NCBI RefSeq assembly: GCF_947179165.1 | Contig: NC_077238.1 | Location: 70,043,257 to 70,107,256 of the forward strand | From: Solanum dulcamara | Taxonomy: Eukaryota > Streptophyta > Magnoliopsida > Solanales > Solanaceae | DNA: 64,000 nt | Reading direction: 5' to 3' | Shown: positions 31,961 through 44,634 of the stretch, piece after piece | How the letters are laid out: every line of letters begins with the position of its first letter | How positions within the stretch are numbered: the first letter of the stretch is position 1 | Translations under genes and position numbers: made by a program | Notes under the pieces: model-generated | What the model saw: the letters and a program-made list of their open reading frames with translations, nothing else | Database searches by the model: none | Told to the model about the DNA's origin: nothing

Positions 31961-32620
31961 TTATTCCACTACTGGGTAGTTATCGAAGTGTTCCTCCATT
32001 CGATGATAATCAACAATAATCTTAGTCCTATGAACAATAGAACTAACCACATTATCCTCCAAGACTATCAGATTTATACAGAACTCAATCACTTCAGAGG
32101 ACATATTGGGGGTTTCAGTAGAGGGAAAAGGGAAGGACGAAGGGTTAGGGTTTTCAGTGGGTAGAGATAGTGATGACAGAGTGAAGGGTTCAATGGAGGC
32201 ATATGGTGGAAGATGAGAGTGATAAGTTTGATGATTAGGGGAGGACGGTGGCAAAATAGGTGGTGTTCCTATTTGATATTTTGGGTGATCTTCCCCCTGA
32301 GTAGATACCACTGGTGATTCCCCTAAGATGATGACGGGTCCTCATCGTTGAAGTAATTAACAAGCGCCGAAGTAGTGAAGTCTTTTCTGGAAGAGTGGTC
32401 ATTTCTGGAATGGTAGTAGGCAGGGGAGTGGGACTGCCATGGATGTAGTTAGGGTTTGGTAGTGAAGAAGAAAGAATCGATGGGTGAGACGGTTGATAAT
32501 CAATGGGTGAGATGGTTGGAGAGTAATAAGTGTATAGGGATTGATGGGGATTTTATGGGAAATGATGATATTCTGACAAGTGATTTGAGGGAGAGGTGAT
32601 GGTTAAAATCCTGAGGTCAG
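31961..32620 (-). pseudogene. Copia D extra 3' ORF, N-terminal part
   Basis: Pro/Ser-rich start (GTPPILPPSSPNHQ, SLPTENPNPSSFPFPSTETP) and the short segment MEEHFDNYPVVE, which matches MFEHHFDGYLLDE at 60445 in copy C. The domain-bearing second half is absent. Confidence 0.6.
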
Positions 32621-33009
32621 CATATTGGTCATTAATATTTAGTGACAAAATATAAAGTTCCCGCCCATATAGGACGTAGGGTACTGTTAAGGGGACCAGG
32701 TTCAATGGTAATGTATCAGCTGGATATGTGAAACGTGTATTTAAGATGTACTGAAGTAATAAAGACTAAGAGGATGAATGCATACTTGTTCAGGGAAGGA
32801 CCTAGTTCTTGTGTGCAATCAATATTTTATTCGCGTTGTTATAGGAAACTAAGGGTAATATCATCAGATCTGAGCTGCGGTTTTCCTCTGAAGATAAGTG
32901 TGTACCTGGTACAGTACAAGGGTGAATCAGAAAGTCACATTATGTCTGTAACACTAAATCACTACTTAGCAATTGACCTATCAAGAAAGAGAGAGAGAAA
33001 ATAAGCAAA

Positions 33010-33430
33010 TTTTATTGTTAAATGAGGCCAAGGGCAGTTAATTCTTCTCAATTGTTCTCTTCCCAATGCTTTGGTGAAACTATTAGCCACTTGATCTTCA
33101 GTTTTATAGAATGTCATGGCTATGAGTCCTTTTTCTACCTTGTCTCAAAGAAAGTGATGTCGTACATCATTGTGCTTAGTCTTTTTTGTGTTCTATCGGA
33201 TTCTTAGCCATGTTCATAGCACTGGTATTATCACATATTATTGGTATGCATCTTCGCTTCAATAGTGGATAGGGAAACTGAGTTTTAATTTCCTATGGTC
33301 CATGACACCAGACATAGTCCAAGAAAATATAACATACCCAATGTGCTTTTTCTATTTACAAGATAGCCTGCATAGTCTGCATCAGCAAATCCGTCTACAT
33401 GGAAAGAGTCTCTTGTAGGATACCAGAGAA
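33010..33430 (-). pseudogene. Copia D RNase H
   Basis: Minus strand: LVLWYPTRDSFHVDGFADAD, then YAGYLVNRKSTLGMLYFLG, with the catalytic D of DADYAG kept; a degraded end with CDNTSAMNMAKNPIEHKK lies near 33170-33230. The RT expected upstream is missing, the linker joining RNase H directly near 33430. Confidence 0.83.
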
Positions 33431-33599
33431 CCAGGTTTTGTAGGGGAATTATCCATAGGTGGAAGAATATACCCAGTAAGCTCATTTGGTTCATGATTTT
33501 GTTCTAGAGTTCCGACATTATTGTTTGAAGGTTCAGTTTCCTCATTATCAGAGTCATCAGCATCTCTTTGCAGGTAATTCGTCATTCCCATCTCATACA

Positions 33600-34260
33600 G
33601 ATTTTCCTCTTACCTCCACGACTTTGAACTCTCATTGGTCCACATAAGTCCATATACAACTATTCTAGAGGTTTCTATGTGCTTACCATACCCTTTGGTT
33701 TGAATGACGATCTCACATATTTTCCTTCTGCACACTCTCTACAAACTTGGTTTTCATTGAATCGTCCCATTGGTCCTCGCACCAGTTCTTTAGAAATCAG
33801 TTTGTTTATTGTTGAGAGACTTGTGTTCCCTAGTCCCTTATACCATAAGAATGAATTATCATCAACTGCACTTAAGCCTTTATGCATGGGCATTTCTGGA
33901 CCCATAATGTCAACTTTGTAGACATTTTTGTTCCTTTCTCCTATAAGGACCACTTACTTTGAATTTTCAATAGTTTCTCTGCATGCAGTTGACATAAAGA
34001 GTACATCATTCCCTATGTCTCACATTTGTGACACACTAAGAAGATTATGTTTTAATCCTTCAACATAGTACACATTGTCTATTGCATGAGAATGGGAAAG
34101 TTCAATTTTGTCAATTCCCATGATTTCACCTTTCTTTTCATTTCCAAAAGCAACACTTCCTCCATGGAAACAATTCAGTAAGAGGAATTTATCTTTATTT
34201 TCCATCATATGTCTTGAACATGGGATATCCAGGTACCACTATTTATGTCTTCCTTCTACC
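33600..34260 (-). pseudogene. Copia D protease and GAG-pre-integrase
   Basis: Protease remnant: CSRHMMENKDKFLLL and HGGSVAFGNEKKGEIMGIDK (34020-34230), then YYVEGLKHNLLSVSQM. GAG-pre-integrase: WYKGLGNTSLSTINKLISKE and CRECAEGKYVRSSFKPKG (33675-33953). It breaks off where integrase should begin. The Asp of the protease active site lies in a decayed part just before 34230. Confidence 0.82.
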
Positions 34261-34379
34261 TGTTCCTGAACTAGCAATCAGAGATTAATTTTAGGCACTC
34301 AGATCCACTTCGGTCCCTATTTTTGAGTGAAAGGATGAATTAGGTTCTTTTTAGTCCATTTAGGTAGGAGCTTATGTTT

Positions 34380-35168
34380 GTGAACCAATTTCCTGATTCA
34401 TGTTCCATAAGACGATTTCTTCACATAGGTTAAATTATTTTTAATAACCAGGTTTTTCTTTTGACACATGTGCGTTTGATGACTATTTTGTCCACAATGA
34501 GTATATGGCATATCATAATGATTTTCACCAGATTTTAAAGAATTATTCTTGAAACCTATTCCATGTTTAGTTGAGGATTGAATTTTTTGGATATCGTCGA
34601 GCATTATGGATGACTTTGTCCAACTCATATTGATCTTCAATTCCTTTTTAGTCTTTTCAAGTTCCTTGAGTAGAGCCTCATTCTTTTTAATTAAAGACTA
34701 TAACTCATTGTTTAACCTCTTTATAGTTTCATTTAGATCCATGTGTACACTATTTTGTATATCTTTTCCTTTCATAGAGGAGTTCAGTCTGTTAATATTT
34801 TCTTGAAGATTTTTTTAAGGCTTCTAGAGTCTCATTCTCTTTTCTCAAAGCTGAATAGTCATTCAATATTTGTTCTTTTGCAGCACATGTTACATGGTAT
34901 GCATCTATGAGAACACCAGATAAAGAATCTAGTTTCCTTTTGGAATAGATCGATGAAGATTTTCTTTGATTTAATGAAAGCTTACCTTGGACTGCTTGTC
35001 ATCCTCTTCATCTTCTTCGGAATCTGTTCTAGCCATTAATGCTAGGATTGTATCTTTTGACTGATATTGGTTTCTTTTCATCATCTGACTCTACAATTGC
35101 CACTAGTGCTAAGAAGTCGTACTCCTCTTCTCCTTCTATTGCTAGTAATGACTAATTTTGAGCTTCAG
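34380..35168 (-). pseudogene. Copia D gag, C-terminal coiled-coil and zinc-knuckle part
   Basis: Minus strand: AIEGEEEYDFLALVAIVESD near 35090-35150, a Lys/Glu-rich coiled-coil-like stretch (about 34650-34980), LDKVIHNARRYPKN near 34590-34630, and a knuckle-like CGQNSHQTHMCQKKN near 34450-34500. Stops in several places. It continues to the right of the inserted solo LTR at 37327-37936. Confidence 0.7.
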
Positions 35169-37326
35169 TGTAACACTCCTAAAACGTTGTATATGGTGTT
35201 TCAATTCTCGATGAAAATGATACTACTTCTGTATTTTGGGCATAACTTTTCATAGAATAGTTCAAATTAGGTGATTCAAATTTTTGAATAACTCCAACGG
35301 CATTACCTACAACTTTCATTAAGACCATATTAAGATTTGGAGGATACGTAGGTCAAATAAATTAATTTTTGCAAGATATAGTGTTGTGATGAAATGGAGT
35401 ATTTGTAGAAGAAAACTCCTATCTCACGGTAGGATGCTCCAAATCAATTGATTCTTGAACGACATGAAAGTATACTTCTAGATCTACAATTCATATGAGA
35501 CACTAAGTCCAAATTAGGAAGTTATTTTGTTTAAACGTAACTCTGAAAAAGGATATTTTGTTAAAAGAAGGTTCATCTCACCAACAATGGAAAGATCTAG
35601 ATCTATTTAACATCACCCATGATATCAATAATCCTCCATTTGATATTATCCATGAGATAACAATCCTCCATTGAATTTTTAAGATTATTTTTTGTAATTA
35701 TTTTTATTTATTGTTAGGTTCTCCCTTCACACTTATAAATACCCATCTTATTTCCTCATTTTTATTCATCAAACTTTCTCACGCAACTCTTCTCTCTATA
35801 CACTTCTTTATTCACTCTCAAATATAGTTTTAGTTTTTAATAATATAAAAATACTATTTCGATGATTCTTATACTCCGGGTAGTACACAAAATGCTCCGG
35901 CTGGGATAAAAGTCTACGGGTTCAAGAGTGGTCATTGAGTTCTTCAATTTGGAGTAAAGCTTCGAATTCCAGGTATGTAAGGCTATTCATAGCATTGGGT
36001 TGAGTTTGTCCATGCGCCCAATATTTAAATTCATTGTTATTGAGTTATAGTTGAATTTTACCCAAATCTTGAATTCTAAATAAATTAATTCTTCTTCTAT
36101 TGAGTTAGATATATTTATGTATTGAGATTATTATTATTTTTATCTCTCATATTATTGGAATTATTTTTTGTGGCTACTTTCTCATGAACCCTAATTTGTT
36201 TGATATTCATGAATATTTTTACACATGTTTTGAGTAAAGATGTTGGATTTTAATATTTATTGACAAAAAGAGTGATTTGAATTAATACTATATATGTATT
36301 TTATTGAGTTTTGAAAAAGCAAAAGAATTGAGTTTAAATAAATTTGAGTAAATGATGTTTTAAGCAAGATGTTTTGATGAGATGTAAATAATGTTTTGAA
36401 GTGTAATGATTGATGAAGAGGTAATAAGATGAGTTTGATATTTTTCCAATAAGACTAGATGATGATGTCAATATGAGCACATATTTTGGGAGTTGTATTG
36501 AGCACTGAGTTGCGTAAGAGTTTAATTGACTCAAATCCCAGAACTACATAGCCAGCGTAGGATGGAGGCTATACCTCTTAAGTCCCAAAAAGAGGACTTC
36601 GATGATTTGATCCAAGATGGTGATGTCCTTTACCCTAACAAGGTATTGAATAGATGTGGCAACGACATCGCTTCGCTGTATCATCACTAGATCATAAGTG
36701 ATGGTTGTCGGTTAGAAAAACTTCCAACAGAGTAAGCATTGCTTATTATTATTATTGTTAAACTTGTATTACATATTGATGTTGAGATGATGTTGAGTTC
36801 TGTGCCGAGTCTTCCTAAAAGGAGTTTCTTGATATTTTTCCTTACATTCCTACCATTTTACATACTCGTACATTCCATGTACTGACGTCATTCGGCCTAC
36901 ATCATTTTATGATGCAGATACAGGTGTTAGAGATCCTTAACAGGCGCATCGTTGAAGATCATTACTTTCCAGCTATTTGGTGAGTCCTTCTTGTATTCAT
37001 AGGAATTCTTTATCCTTTAATTATTGTTAAGTATTATTTTTCTTTTAAGGTAGTCATGGATATGTCATTGGCACCGTCTGATAGTGTTAGAGGCTTCATA
37101 AACAGAGTTTAATGATGTAATTGGAGTAGTTCTCCTTTGGAACTACTTATTCCAAGGATTATTTCTTTCATTTGATGTTGATGATGTCGAGCCCACATAA
37201 GTATTCTTATTTTAACTTAAGTCTTCTACTAATGAACAATGAGTGATGAGACCAAGTAGTTCTCTCAGTGGCCAGAGATGGTTTCTGAGTGCCGGTCACG
37301 CCTAGGGTACCCTCTCTAGGCTAACA
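35169..37326 (+). mobile_element. Solo Gypsy LTR
   Basis: Starts TGTAACACTCCTAAAACG and ends GCTAACA; about 2158 bp. Flanked by ttcag (35164-35168) and tttag (37327-37331), a 5-bp duplication with one later change. A TATA-like cttataaatacc lies near 35731. It closely resembles the solo LTR at 47721-49877. It interrupts the gag of Copia D. Confidence 0.88.
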
Positions 37327-37936
37327 TTTAGTCCCATCAGACTCTTCTCCAGAAGAATTTTCCATTGCTGCAAAAGCTTTCTTCACGGTCAGGTTAGCCT
37401 CTTGATTAGTTATTCTTCAATTTGTAGGGATGTATTGATCACTTATGACTTCCTTAGATTTTTCAGGGTTATTCTTTTTGTACTCCAAAGCCTATAATGG
37501 ACAAAATTTGATAAAGTAATCTAGACTTCCACACTTGTGACATAGTTGCTCTCTCAGGTCTTTGTCAGTGGTTCTCTGAGGTTGTCTCTTTTGACTTGTT
37601 TGTCCTTTTCTTAACATTCTTTGAAACCTTTTCGTCATCAGTGCAATATTTTCCTCTTAGAAGTCATCTTTCTTTGTTGCTTCAAGAACTCGGTTCTTCT
37701 CTTTCATCTTGCCTCCTATTTTTTCTCTTAGTTCTTCTTTATTTCATAAGTCAGCAGACTTCCAATAGTTCGTCCATCACCATATTATTGAGATAACGTG
37801 CCTAAGTAATCACTTTTACCTTGCTCTCCCATGATTCAGGAAGAATACTCAAGAGTTTCCTGATAGCTTTTCCAATTGGAATCACTTCTCCTAGAGAGTA
37901 GATTTCATTGATTATGGTAGTGAACCTCATTTTGTT
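37327..37936 (-). pseudogene. Copia D gag, part beyond the solo LTR
   Basis: Minus strand: LCHKCGSLDYFIKFCPL, a zinc-knuckle with a damaged His, near 37505-37560, and AMENSSGEESDG near 37330-37370. Further right come IPIGKAIRKLLSILPESWES near 37825-37890 and the gag core end. It stops at the Gypsy G3 5' LTR remnant. Confidence 0.78.
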
Positions 37937-38144
37937 ATTTATTTATTCTGGTGTTTGATATTTCCAGACTTAGTATTTTATAATTTAGATGTCCTTCATG
38001 TGATGACTTTCAGATTTTGGGAAAACGTATTTAATTGAGCTTCCGCGTTATTGTCATATTTATTTGTTGGGGTTTGTATCATTGGTTCTCCCACCTAGGA
38101 GGTAAAGTGTGGGTGCCACTCATGGCCCATTTTGGGTCGTGACA
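37928..38144 (+). repeat. Remnant of G3 5' LTR
   Basis: Matches 50397-50613, ending GGTCGTGACA. The junction with Copia D lies in cattttgtt (37928-37936). Confidence 0.88.
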
Positions 38145-38147
38145 AAC

Positions 38148-38159
38148 TTGGTATCAGAT
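38148..38159 (+). other. Primer-binding site of G3
   Basis: TTGGTATCAGAT, three bases after the LTR end; one change from the initiator-Met tRNA complement TGGTATCAGAGC. Confidence 0.85.
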
Positions 38160-38361
38160 CTTTAGGTTCGGTGATCTCATCACACAAGGACAGGTCTAGT
38201 AGAGTCTTGCAGAACGGTACGGGGACGTCTTTACTTTTCTTCGAGAGGCTACGGGACTTTAGGAAAACTCTATTCCTTCTTTCTTTCATGCTATTACTTG
38301 AATCCAATTGGTATATATGTGATATAAATTGGTATTTGACCTTCTTTAATTTTTTTCACAG

Positions 38362-39800
38362 ATGGTTAGAACTAGAGCAACAAGAGCACCTGAGCCAGCC
38401 GTTGGGGCTGTGGGCAGAGGAGGAGTAGCGACGAGAGGCCGTGGTAGAGGTCGCGGGAGAAAGCCCACTAGGGGCAGGGTCCAAATAGTTGGTCCAGCCA
38501 CAGAAAGAGCAGTGATCCCTCCACCAGCTGATGAGGTAGTTAGAGATGATGTTGAGGTGGAGGAGGAGCAGGTTTATAAGAGAGAAGCACCACCCCAGCC
38601 TACTCCAGAGATGATCCACCAGGTTGTCACCTATCTCAGTGGGTTATCCGATCAGGGATAAGCTCCCCCAGCACCTTATATTCCAGGAGTATAACATGCA
38701 GCTGTTGTGGCTCCTCGTATGACGATGCCCTCGAGAACAAGCATGTTTCCTCGATTAACTATAGGTTCAGTAATGACGAGTGACCAGCACGATCTCTTTG
38801 TTAAGTTCTTGAAGTTGAAACCCCCGGTCTTTAGGGGTACTGAATCTGAGGATGCTTACGATTTGCTTGTTGATTGTCATAAGCTGCTTTATAAGATGGA
38901 TATAGTAGAGCTATTTGGTGTTGAGTTTGTGACATATCAGTTTCAAGGAGATGCCAAAATATGGTGGCGGTCTCACATTGAGTGTCGACCAGCAGAGGCA
39001 CCACCTATGACCTGGTCAACCTTTTCTGACTGTTTCATGGAGAAGTATATTCCCCGGACCTTGAGGGACAGGAGGAGAGACAAGTTCCTGAATATAGAGC
39101 AGGGAAGGATGTCATTTGCCGCTTATGAAGCCAAGTTTCGTGCCTTAGCCAGATATGCTACTCAGCTTTGCTTCAGTCCAGAAGAGAGAATTTACCGCTT
39201 TGTGAAGGGATTAAGGTCAGATTTACGGATTCCAGCTTTACAGATTGCTACTTCAGCAAAATCTTTTTAGGAAGTGATTGATTTTGTGATAGAAGTGGAG
39301 GGGGTGAAGCCAGATAACTTTGCTAAGGAGACAACGTTCAAGAAGTTTCGTAAGGGAGGTGAGTTTAGTGGTTCTTACTCCAGAGGACAAAGTTCTGGAG
39401 ATTATTCGACCCGTCCTATTCAGTCTTCATTACAGGTTTCAAATGGAGGTCCGTTAAAGACTAGTCAGCCCTTTTCTAATTTTGGAGGTTATCATCAGTC
39501 TTTTTCATCTTCACAAAGACCCATTCTTAACCCTAAGACTTGTTATAGATGTGGTGCGCCTGGGCATATCAGAAAATATTTTCCAAGAAAGAGTCAGACT
39601 TGGCATGACCAGGGTTATAAAGCCCCAGTAGTTAGAGGTAGAGGCGACGGCTATGGTAGGGGCCGTCATTCTAGAGGATGTGGTGTCCAAGGTCGTGGTG
39701 GTCGTCAGTCCAGCCAGGGTGGCGGGCAGGTTGGAACTATGGGAGTACATCTCAGCAAGGGAAATCGTCAGACAGGTGATATAGCCCATTGTTATGCTTT
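38362..39800 (+). pseudogene. Gypsy G3 gag
   Basis: ATG at 38362 (MVRTRATRAPEPA), then a Gly/Arg-rich opening and the gag core (KFLKLKPPVFRGTESEDAYD, about 38800-38860; FMEKYIPRTLRDRRRDKF, about 39036-39090). In-frame stops at 38659, 38692 and 39268 keep one frame otherwise. The CCHC knuckle reads [15 protein letters not shown] (about 39541-39585): the last Cys is changed. An RG-rich tail follows ([16 protein letters not shown]). Nucleocapsid function is lost. Confidence 0.9.
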
Positions 39801-42800
39801 CCCCGGGAGGTCAGAGGCAGAGGCATCCGATGTTGTTATCACAGGTACTCTTCTGGTCTGCAATAGCTTGGATTTTGTATTATTTGATCCTGGATCCACA
39901 TTTTTTTATGTATCTTCCGTATTTGCTGATGGACTTGATTTACATTGTGACTTACTTGACATGCCTATTCATGTTTCTACACTTGTTAGTGAGTCTGTGC
40001 TAGTTGAGAAAGTGTATAGGTCTTGTCTTGTGAATTTTGTGGAGAGCAGAACTTATGTAAATTTGATTATTCTGGAGATGGTTGACTTTGATGTAATCTT
40101 GGGTATGACTTGGCTCTCTCCAAATTTTGTTATCTTAGACTGCAATGCTAAGACTGTGATATTAGTCAAGCCTGGGATGGATCAGTTGGTGTGGAAGGAT
40201 GACTATCTTCCCGCCCCAATTCGGATTATCTCTTTTCTTTGTGCTAAAAGGTTGGTGAATAAGGGTAGTTTAGCCTTTCTAGCACATCTCAGGGATGATA
40301 GTTCTGAAGTGCCATCGATTGAGTCTATTTCGATAGTGTGTGATTTTATGGATGTTTTCCCCATAGACTTACCTGGTATGACACCTGATAGGGATATAGA
40401 TTTTTATATCGATCTAGAGCCCAGTACTCGCCCTATTTCTATTCCACCTTATAGAATGGCCCCAGCTGAGTTGAGGGAGTTGAAGGCCCAACTTCAGGAG
40501 TTGTTGGGTAAAGGTTTTATTAGTCCGAGTGCCTCTTCTTGGGATGCTCCAGTCTTATTTGTAAAGAATAAAGATGGGAGCCTTCATATGTGCATAGACT
40601 ACAGGCAGCTGAATAAGGTGACTATTAAAAATAGGTATCCTCTTTCTCGCATTGATGACTTATTCGATTAGTTGAAGGGTGCTTGTATTTTCTTAAAAAT
40701 TAATTTGAGGTCTGGTTATCATCAGCTAAAAATACGGGCAGCAGATGTACCAAAGACTACTTTTCGAACCAGGTATAGACATTATGAATTCTTGGTAATA
40801 TCTTTTGGGTTACAAATGCGTTTGCTGCTTTCATGAGTCTGATGAATGGAATCTTTAAGCCATATTTGGATCTCTTTGTTATTGTCTTTATTGATGATAT
40901 ATTAATCTACTCAAAAAGCAGAAAAGAACAGGAAGAGCATCTGAGGATTGTTCTGGGATTGTTAAGGGAGAAAAGGCTATATGCCAAATTCTCCAAGTGT
41001 GAGTTCTGGCTTAATTCAGTGTCCTTCTTAGGGCATGTGGTTTCTAAGGATGGAGTGATGGTGGATCCCCAGAAGATTGAAATAGTGAAGAGTTGGTCAA
41101 GGCCTACTAATGTCTCAGAGGTAAGGAGCTTTGTTGGTTTGGCTAGCTACTACCGCTGTTTTGTCAAGGGATTTGCTTCCATTGCTTCCCAGCTGACCAA
41201 TCTGACCAAGCAGAAAGTTCCATTTATGTGGTCCGACGAGTGTGAAGAGAGTTTTCTGAAACTCAAGACCTTATTGACTACTGCACCGATTTTTGCTTTG
41301 CCAATAGAAGGTAAGAATTTCATTATTTATTATGATGCATCATATTCTGGTTTAGGTGCAGTGCTAATGTAGGAGAAGAATGTAATTGCCTATGCTTCAA
41401 GGCAATTGAAGGTGCATGAACGTAATTACCCCACTCATGATTTAGAGTTGGCTGCGGTTGTCTTTGCATTGAAGTAGTGAAGATATTATCTATATGGGAT
41501 AAAGTGTGAAGTGTATACAGATCATCACAGTTTACAACATATGTTCACTCAGAGAGACTTGAATTTGAGGCAGAGGGGGTGGATGGAATTATTAAAAGAC
41601 TATGATATCACTATTCTTTATCACCCCAGAAAAGCTAATGTAGTGGCCGATGCCTTGAGCAAAAAAGCAGGGAGCATGGGAAGTTTAGCTCATTTGCAGG
41701 TTTCCCAATGCCCATTGGCTAGAGAGGTTTAAACTCTGGCTAATGACTTTATGAGGCTGGAAGTAACGGAAAAAAGAGGATTTTTGGCCTGTGTAGAGGC
41801 AAGATCTTCTTTCCTCGACAAGATTAAAGAAAAGCAGTTTGATGATAAGAAGCTGAGCTAGATTCGTGATATGGTCTTGCAGGGAGAGGCCAAAGAGGCT
41901 GTGATCGATGAGGAAGGCGTCTTGAGGATTAAAGGGTAGGTATGTATGCCTCGTATTGATACTTTGATCCAGACTATTCTTGCAGATGCTCATAGTTCGA
42001 GGTACTCTATACATCCTGGTGCAACCAAGATGTATCGCGATCTGAGACAACATTATTGGTGGAGCAGAATGAAGCGTGACATTGCTGATTTTGTTTCCCA
42101 TTGTCCAAATTGTCAGCAGGTAAAATATGAACACCAAAAGCCTGGAGGGACACTTCAAAGAATGTCCATTCCTAAATGGAAGTGGGAAAGGATTGCAATG
42201 GATTTTGTGGTCGGACTTCCAAAGACATTGGGTAAGTTTGATTCTATATGGGTGATTGTTGAAAGGTTAACTAAGTCTGCTCACTTCATTCCTGTCAAGG
42301 TGACTTATGGTGCAGAGATGTTTGCCAAACTCTATATCCGCGAGATTGTTCGATTATATGAAGTTCTGATTTCTATCATATCAAATAGAGGTACGCAATT
42401 TACTTCTAACTTTTGGAGAACCTTGTATGCTGAGTTAGGTACTAGATTGGATCTTAGCACTGTATTTCACCCTCAGACCGATGGACAATCTGAGAGGACA
42501 ATTCAAGTGCTAGAGGATATGCTTCGTGCATGCGTGATAGATTTTGGTGGTCATTGGGATCAGTTTCTACCCCTAGCAGAGTTTTTGTATAATAATAGCT
42601 ATCACTCGAGTATTGATATGGCTCTATTTGAGGCATTGTATGGGAGAAGATGTAGGTCTCCTATTGGTTGGTTTGATGCATTTTAGGTGAGACCTTGGGG
42701 AACGGATCTTTTGAGGGAATCCCTAGAGAAGGTGAAATTCATCCAGGAGAAGCTTCTAGAAGCTCAGAGCAGGCAGAAGAAGTATGCAGACCGAAAGGTC

Positions 42801-43255
42801 AGGGACATGGAGTTTATGGAGGGAGAGCAAGTGTTGTTGAAGATTTCACCCATGGAAGGTGTGGTGAGATTCGGTAAGCGAGGTAAGCTCAGTCTGAGGT
42901 ATATTGGTCCGTTTGAAGTTCTTAAGCGTATTAGAGAGATGGCCTATAAATTGGCTTTACCTCCAGGTTTGTCTGGAGTGCACCCAGTGTTTCATGTGTC
43001 TATGTTAAAGAAATATCATGGTGATGGAAACTATATTATTCGCTGGGATTCGGTCTTGCTTGATGAGAATTTGTCTTATGAGGAGGAGCATGTAGCTATT
43101 CTTGATAGGGAGGTCCACAAGTTGAAGTGAAGGGAGATTGTGTCTGTGAAGGTTCAGTGGAGGAATCGTCCTATTGAGGAGTCCACTTGGGAGATTGAGG
43201 CTGATATGCGTGGGAGATATCCGCATTTGTTCGTCGAGTCAGGTACCCATTTCTA
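39801..43255 (+). pseudogene. Gypsy G3 pol: protease, RT, RNase H, integrase, chromodomain
   Basis: Protease: [13 protein letters not shown] near 39877-39915. [20 protein letters not shown] at about 40589-40640. A one-base loss near 40811 (GGGTTACAAATGCG) shifts the frame, after which [13 protein letters not shown] is intact near 40876-40914. RNase H 41300-41670, ending [16 protein letters not shown]. Integrase: zinc domain HPGATKMYRDLRQHYWW, first Asp in AMDFVVGLP (about 42197), ISNRGTQFTS (about 42382) where the second catalytic Asp is Asn, and DGQSERTIQ with the Glu (about 42481). A chromodomain remnant VQWRNRPIEESTWEIE lies at 43153-43200. In-frame stops at 40669, 41370, 41475, 41478, 41730, 41937, 42684 and 43128, among others. 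Confidence 0.92.
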
Positions 43256-44414
43256 CCCTTGCTTTTCTTTTGACCGTTCGGGGATGAACGGTGGATAAAT
43301 TGGTAGATGTTGTAACGACCCATTAGGTCATTTTGAGTACTAGGGTTTTTTAGTTCATAAAAAACTCATTCCGTAAATTTTTAATTGGGTATTTTGGACT
43401 TTTCCATAACTAAGATTATTTAGTTGAGGGATGAATTTAGATAACTTATTTAATTAATGGGCTAAAGTGGTAATATATTTAATACTTTGTACCACTTATT
43501 CCATGTTTATTAAAATAAGTTAGTAGGATTGTAACTTTTAATACCTAATTAATAAGAAAAGAAAGAAAAGAGAGACGAAAACTACCTGCACCGCAAACGA
43601 GAGCAGCAGCCTATTGCTTGAGGTAATACCCAAATTATAATGTTGAATTGAGTATTTTGTGTTTGGTATAGATGTCAATTATTATATTATTATAGTGAAA
43701 AAAAATTGAATTGGAAACTGGTAGAAGTGATACATTGATGCCGTTTTATTTTTGGTTGGAAATTTGGGTAAAGGTATCAATGGCAATCATTAGACCATGA
43801 TTATGCCATTTATGAAGTGGGATAATAAATTGGTTGACATATTATAATGAAACATAAAGTTGTTCAGCAACTAGTTTTTAAATCGTGCCACTATTCCTGA
43901 TAGTTAACCTCATTCTTAATTAATTTTAATTAATTATCACATTATAATTTATGTTTGGATATATTGAGATAGGTAATTAAATATTATGTGTAATATATTA
44001 TATGAATGTAACACCCCCCAAAATATTTCGCTAAGATTCGAACATTTCTTCACGTCTGGGTAGACTCGGACCGGAGGACTTGTAATTCTACACATGAGTT
44101 AGGATTAATTTCTAAGTATTTTAAGTGTGTTAGATGTGTTTAGGGGTCATAAGGGATCTCTAACACCAAGTCGAGTCCAAAGAACTCCAATCGATTAAGT
44201 TTTCGGGTGAGTTAGTATTAGGGTCAACTTCAAACGAGCATATCTCCTAGAATATAGTGAATTGGGTGGCCCATGACCTATAAATTTAAAGTTCTTTGAG
44301 TCTTCTTTCCAAATCCACCAAGATTGCATTTTTTGGAGTTTGTAGTCAAAGGTTATGACCATTTTACTATGGACTAGTACTGCAGGATTTTAGGCCTGGG
44401 AGAAATAAAGGCTT

Positions 44415-44570
44415 GGCGCTCCAGTGGCGCCCGACGCCACTATAGCGCCAGAAAACAGCCTCAGTAGTTTGGTCATTGGCGCAATATGCCACTATTAGAT
44501 GTGCAGGGTTTTAAGCCTATTTTGGCTTGGCGCTGCAGTGGCGCGACGCGCCACTATAGCGCCAGCAAGA
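44415..44570. repeat. GC-rich palindromic repeats in solo LTR
   Basis: Two copies of GGCGCT-CAGTGGCGC with CCACTATAGCGCCAG, each able to fold on itself. Equivalent in position to those in G1's LTRs: directly upstream of the TATA box. Confidence 0.75.
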
Positions 44571-44624
44571 TTTTTGCCCAATTTTCCAGATTTTTGAAGA
44601 GAGGGAACTTGGACTTTTTCCCTA

Positions 44625-44634
44625 ATTATATATA
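44625..44634 (+). promoter_or_regulatory. TATA box of the solo LTR
   Basis: attatatata, followed about 60 bases later by a CTCTCTCTCTAAAAAGCCCTAA leader-like stretch, as in G1. Confidence 0.55.

Larger units (their letters stand above)
31741..37936 (-). mobile_element. SIRE-like Copia fragment D, split by a solo LTR
   Basis: Minus-strand Copia of the same lineage as A-C: gag end (37936-37327 and 35168-34380), protease (about 34260-34020), GAG-pre-integrase (33953-33600), post-integrase linker (33600-33430), RNase H (33430-33010) and the start of the extra 3' ORF (32620-31961). Both LTRs are missing, and most of integrase and all of RT are deleted. The right end is cut at the G3 Gypsy. Confidence 0.83.

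Noticed and set aside
31961..32311. Pro/Ser-rich ORF on the minus strand as a possible cell-wall protein gene
   Set aside because: No signal peptide or extensin repeats; it lines up with the start of the extra ORF of the Copia lineage and sits in order behind RNase H.
38362..38661. Arg/Gly-rich ORF that could be read as a host RNA-binding protein
   Set aside because: It is in frame with the gag core and pol of Gypsy G3 and follows its LTR and primer site; RG-rich starts are usual for this gag.
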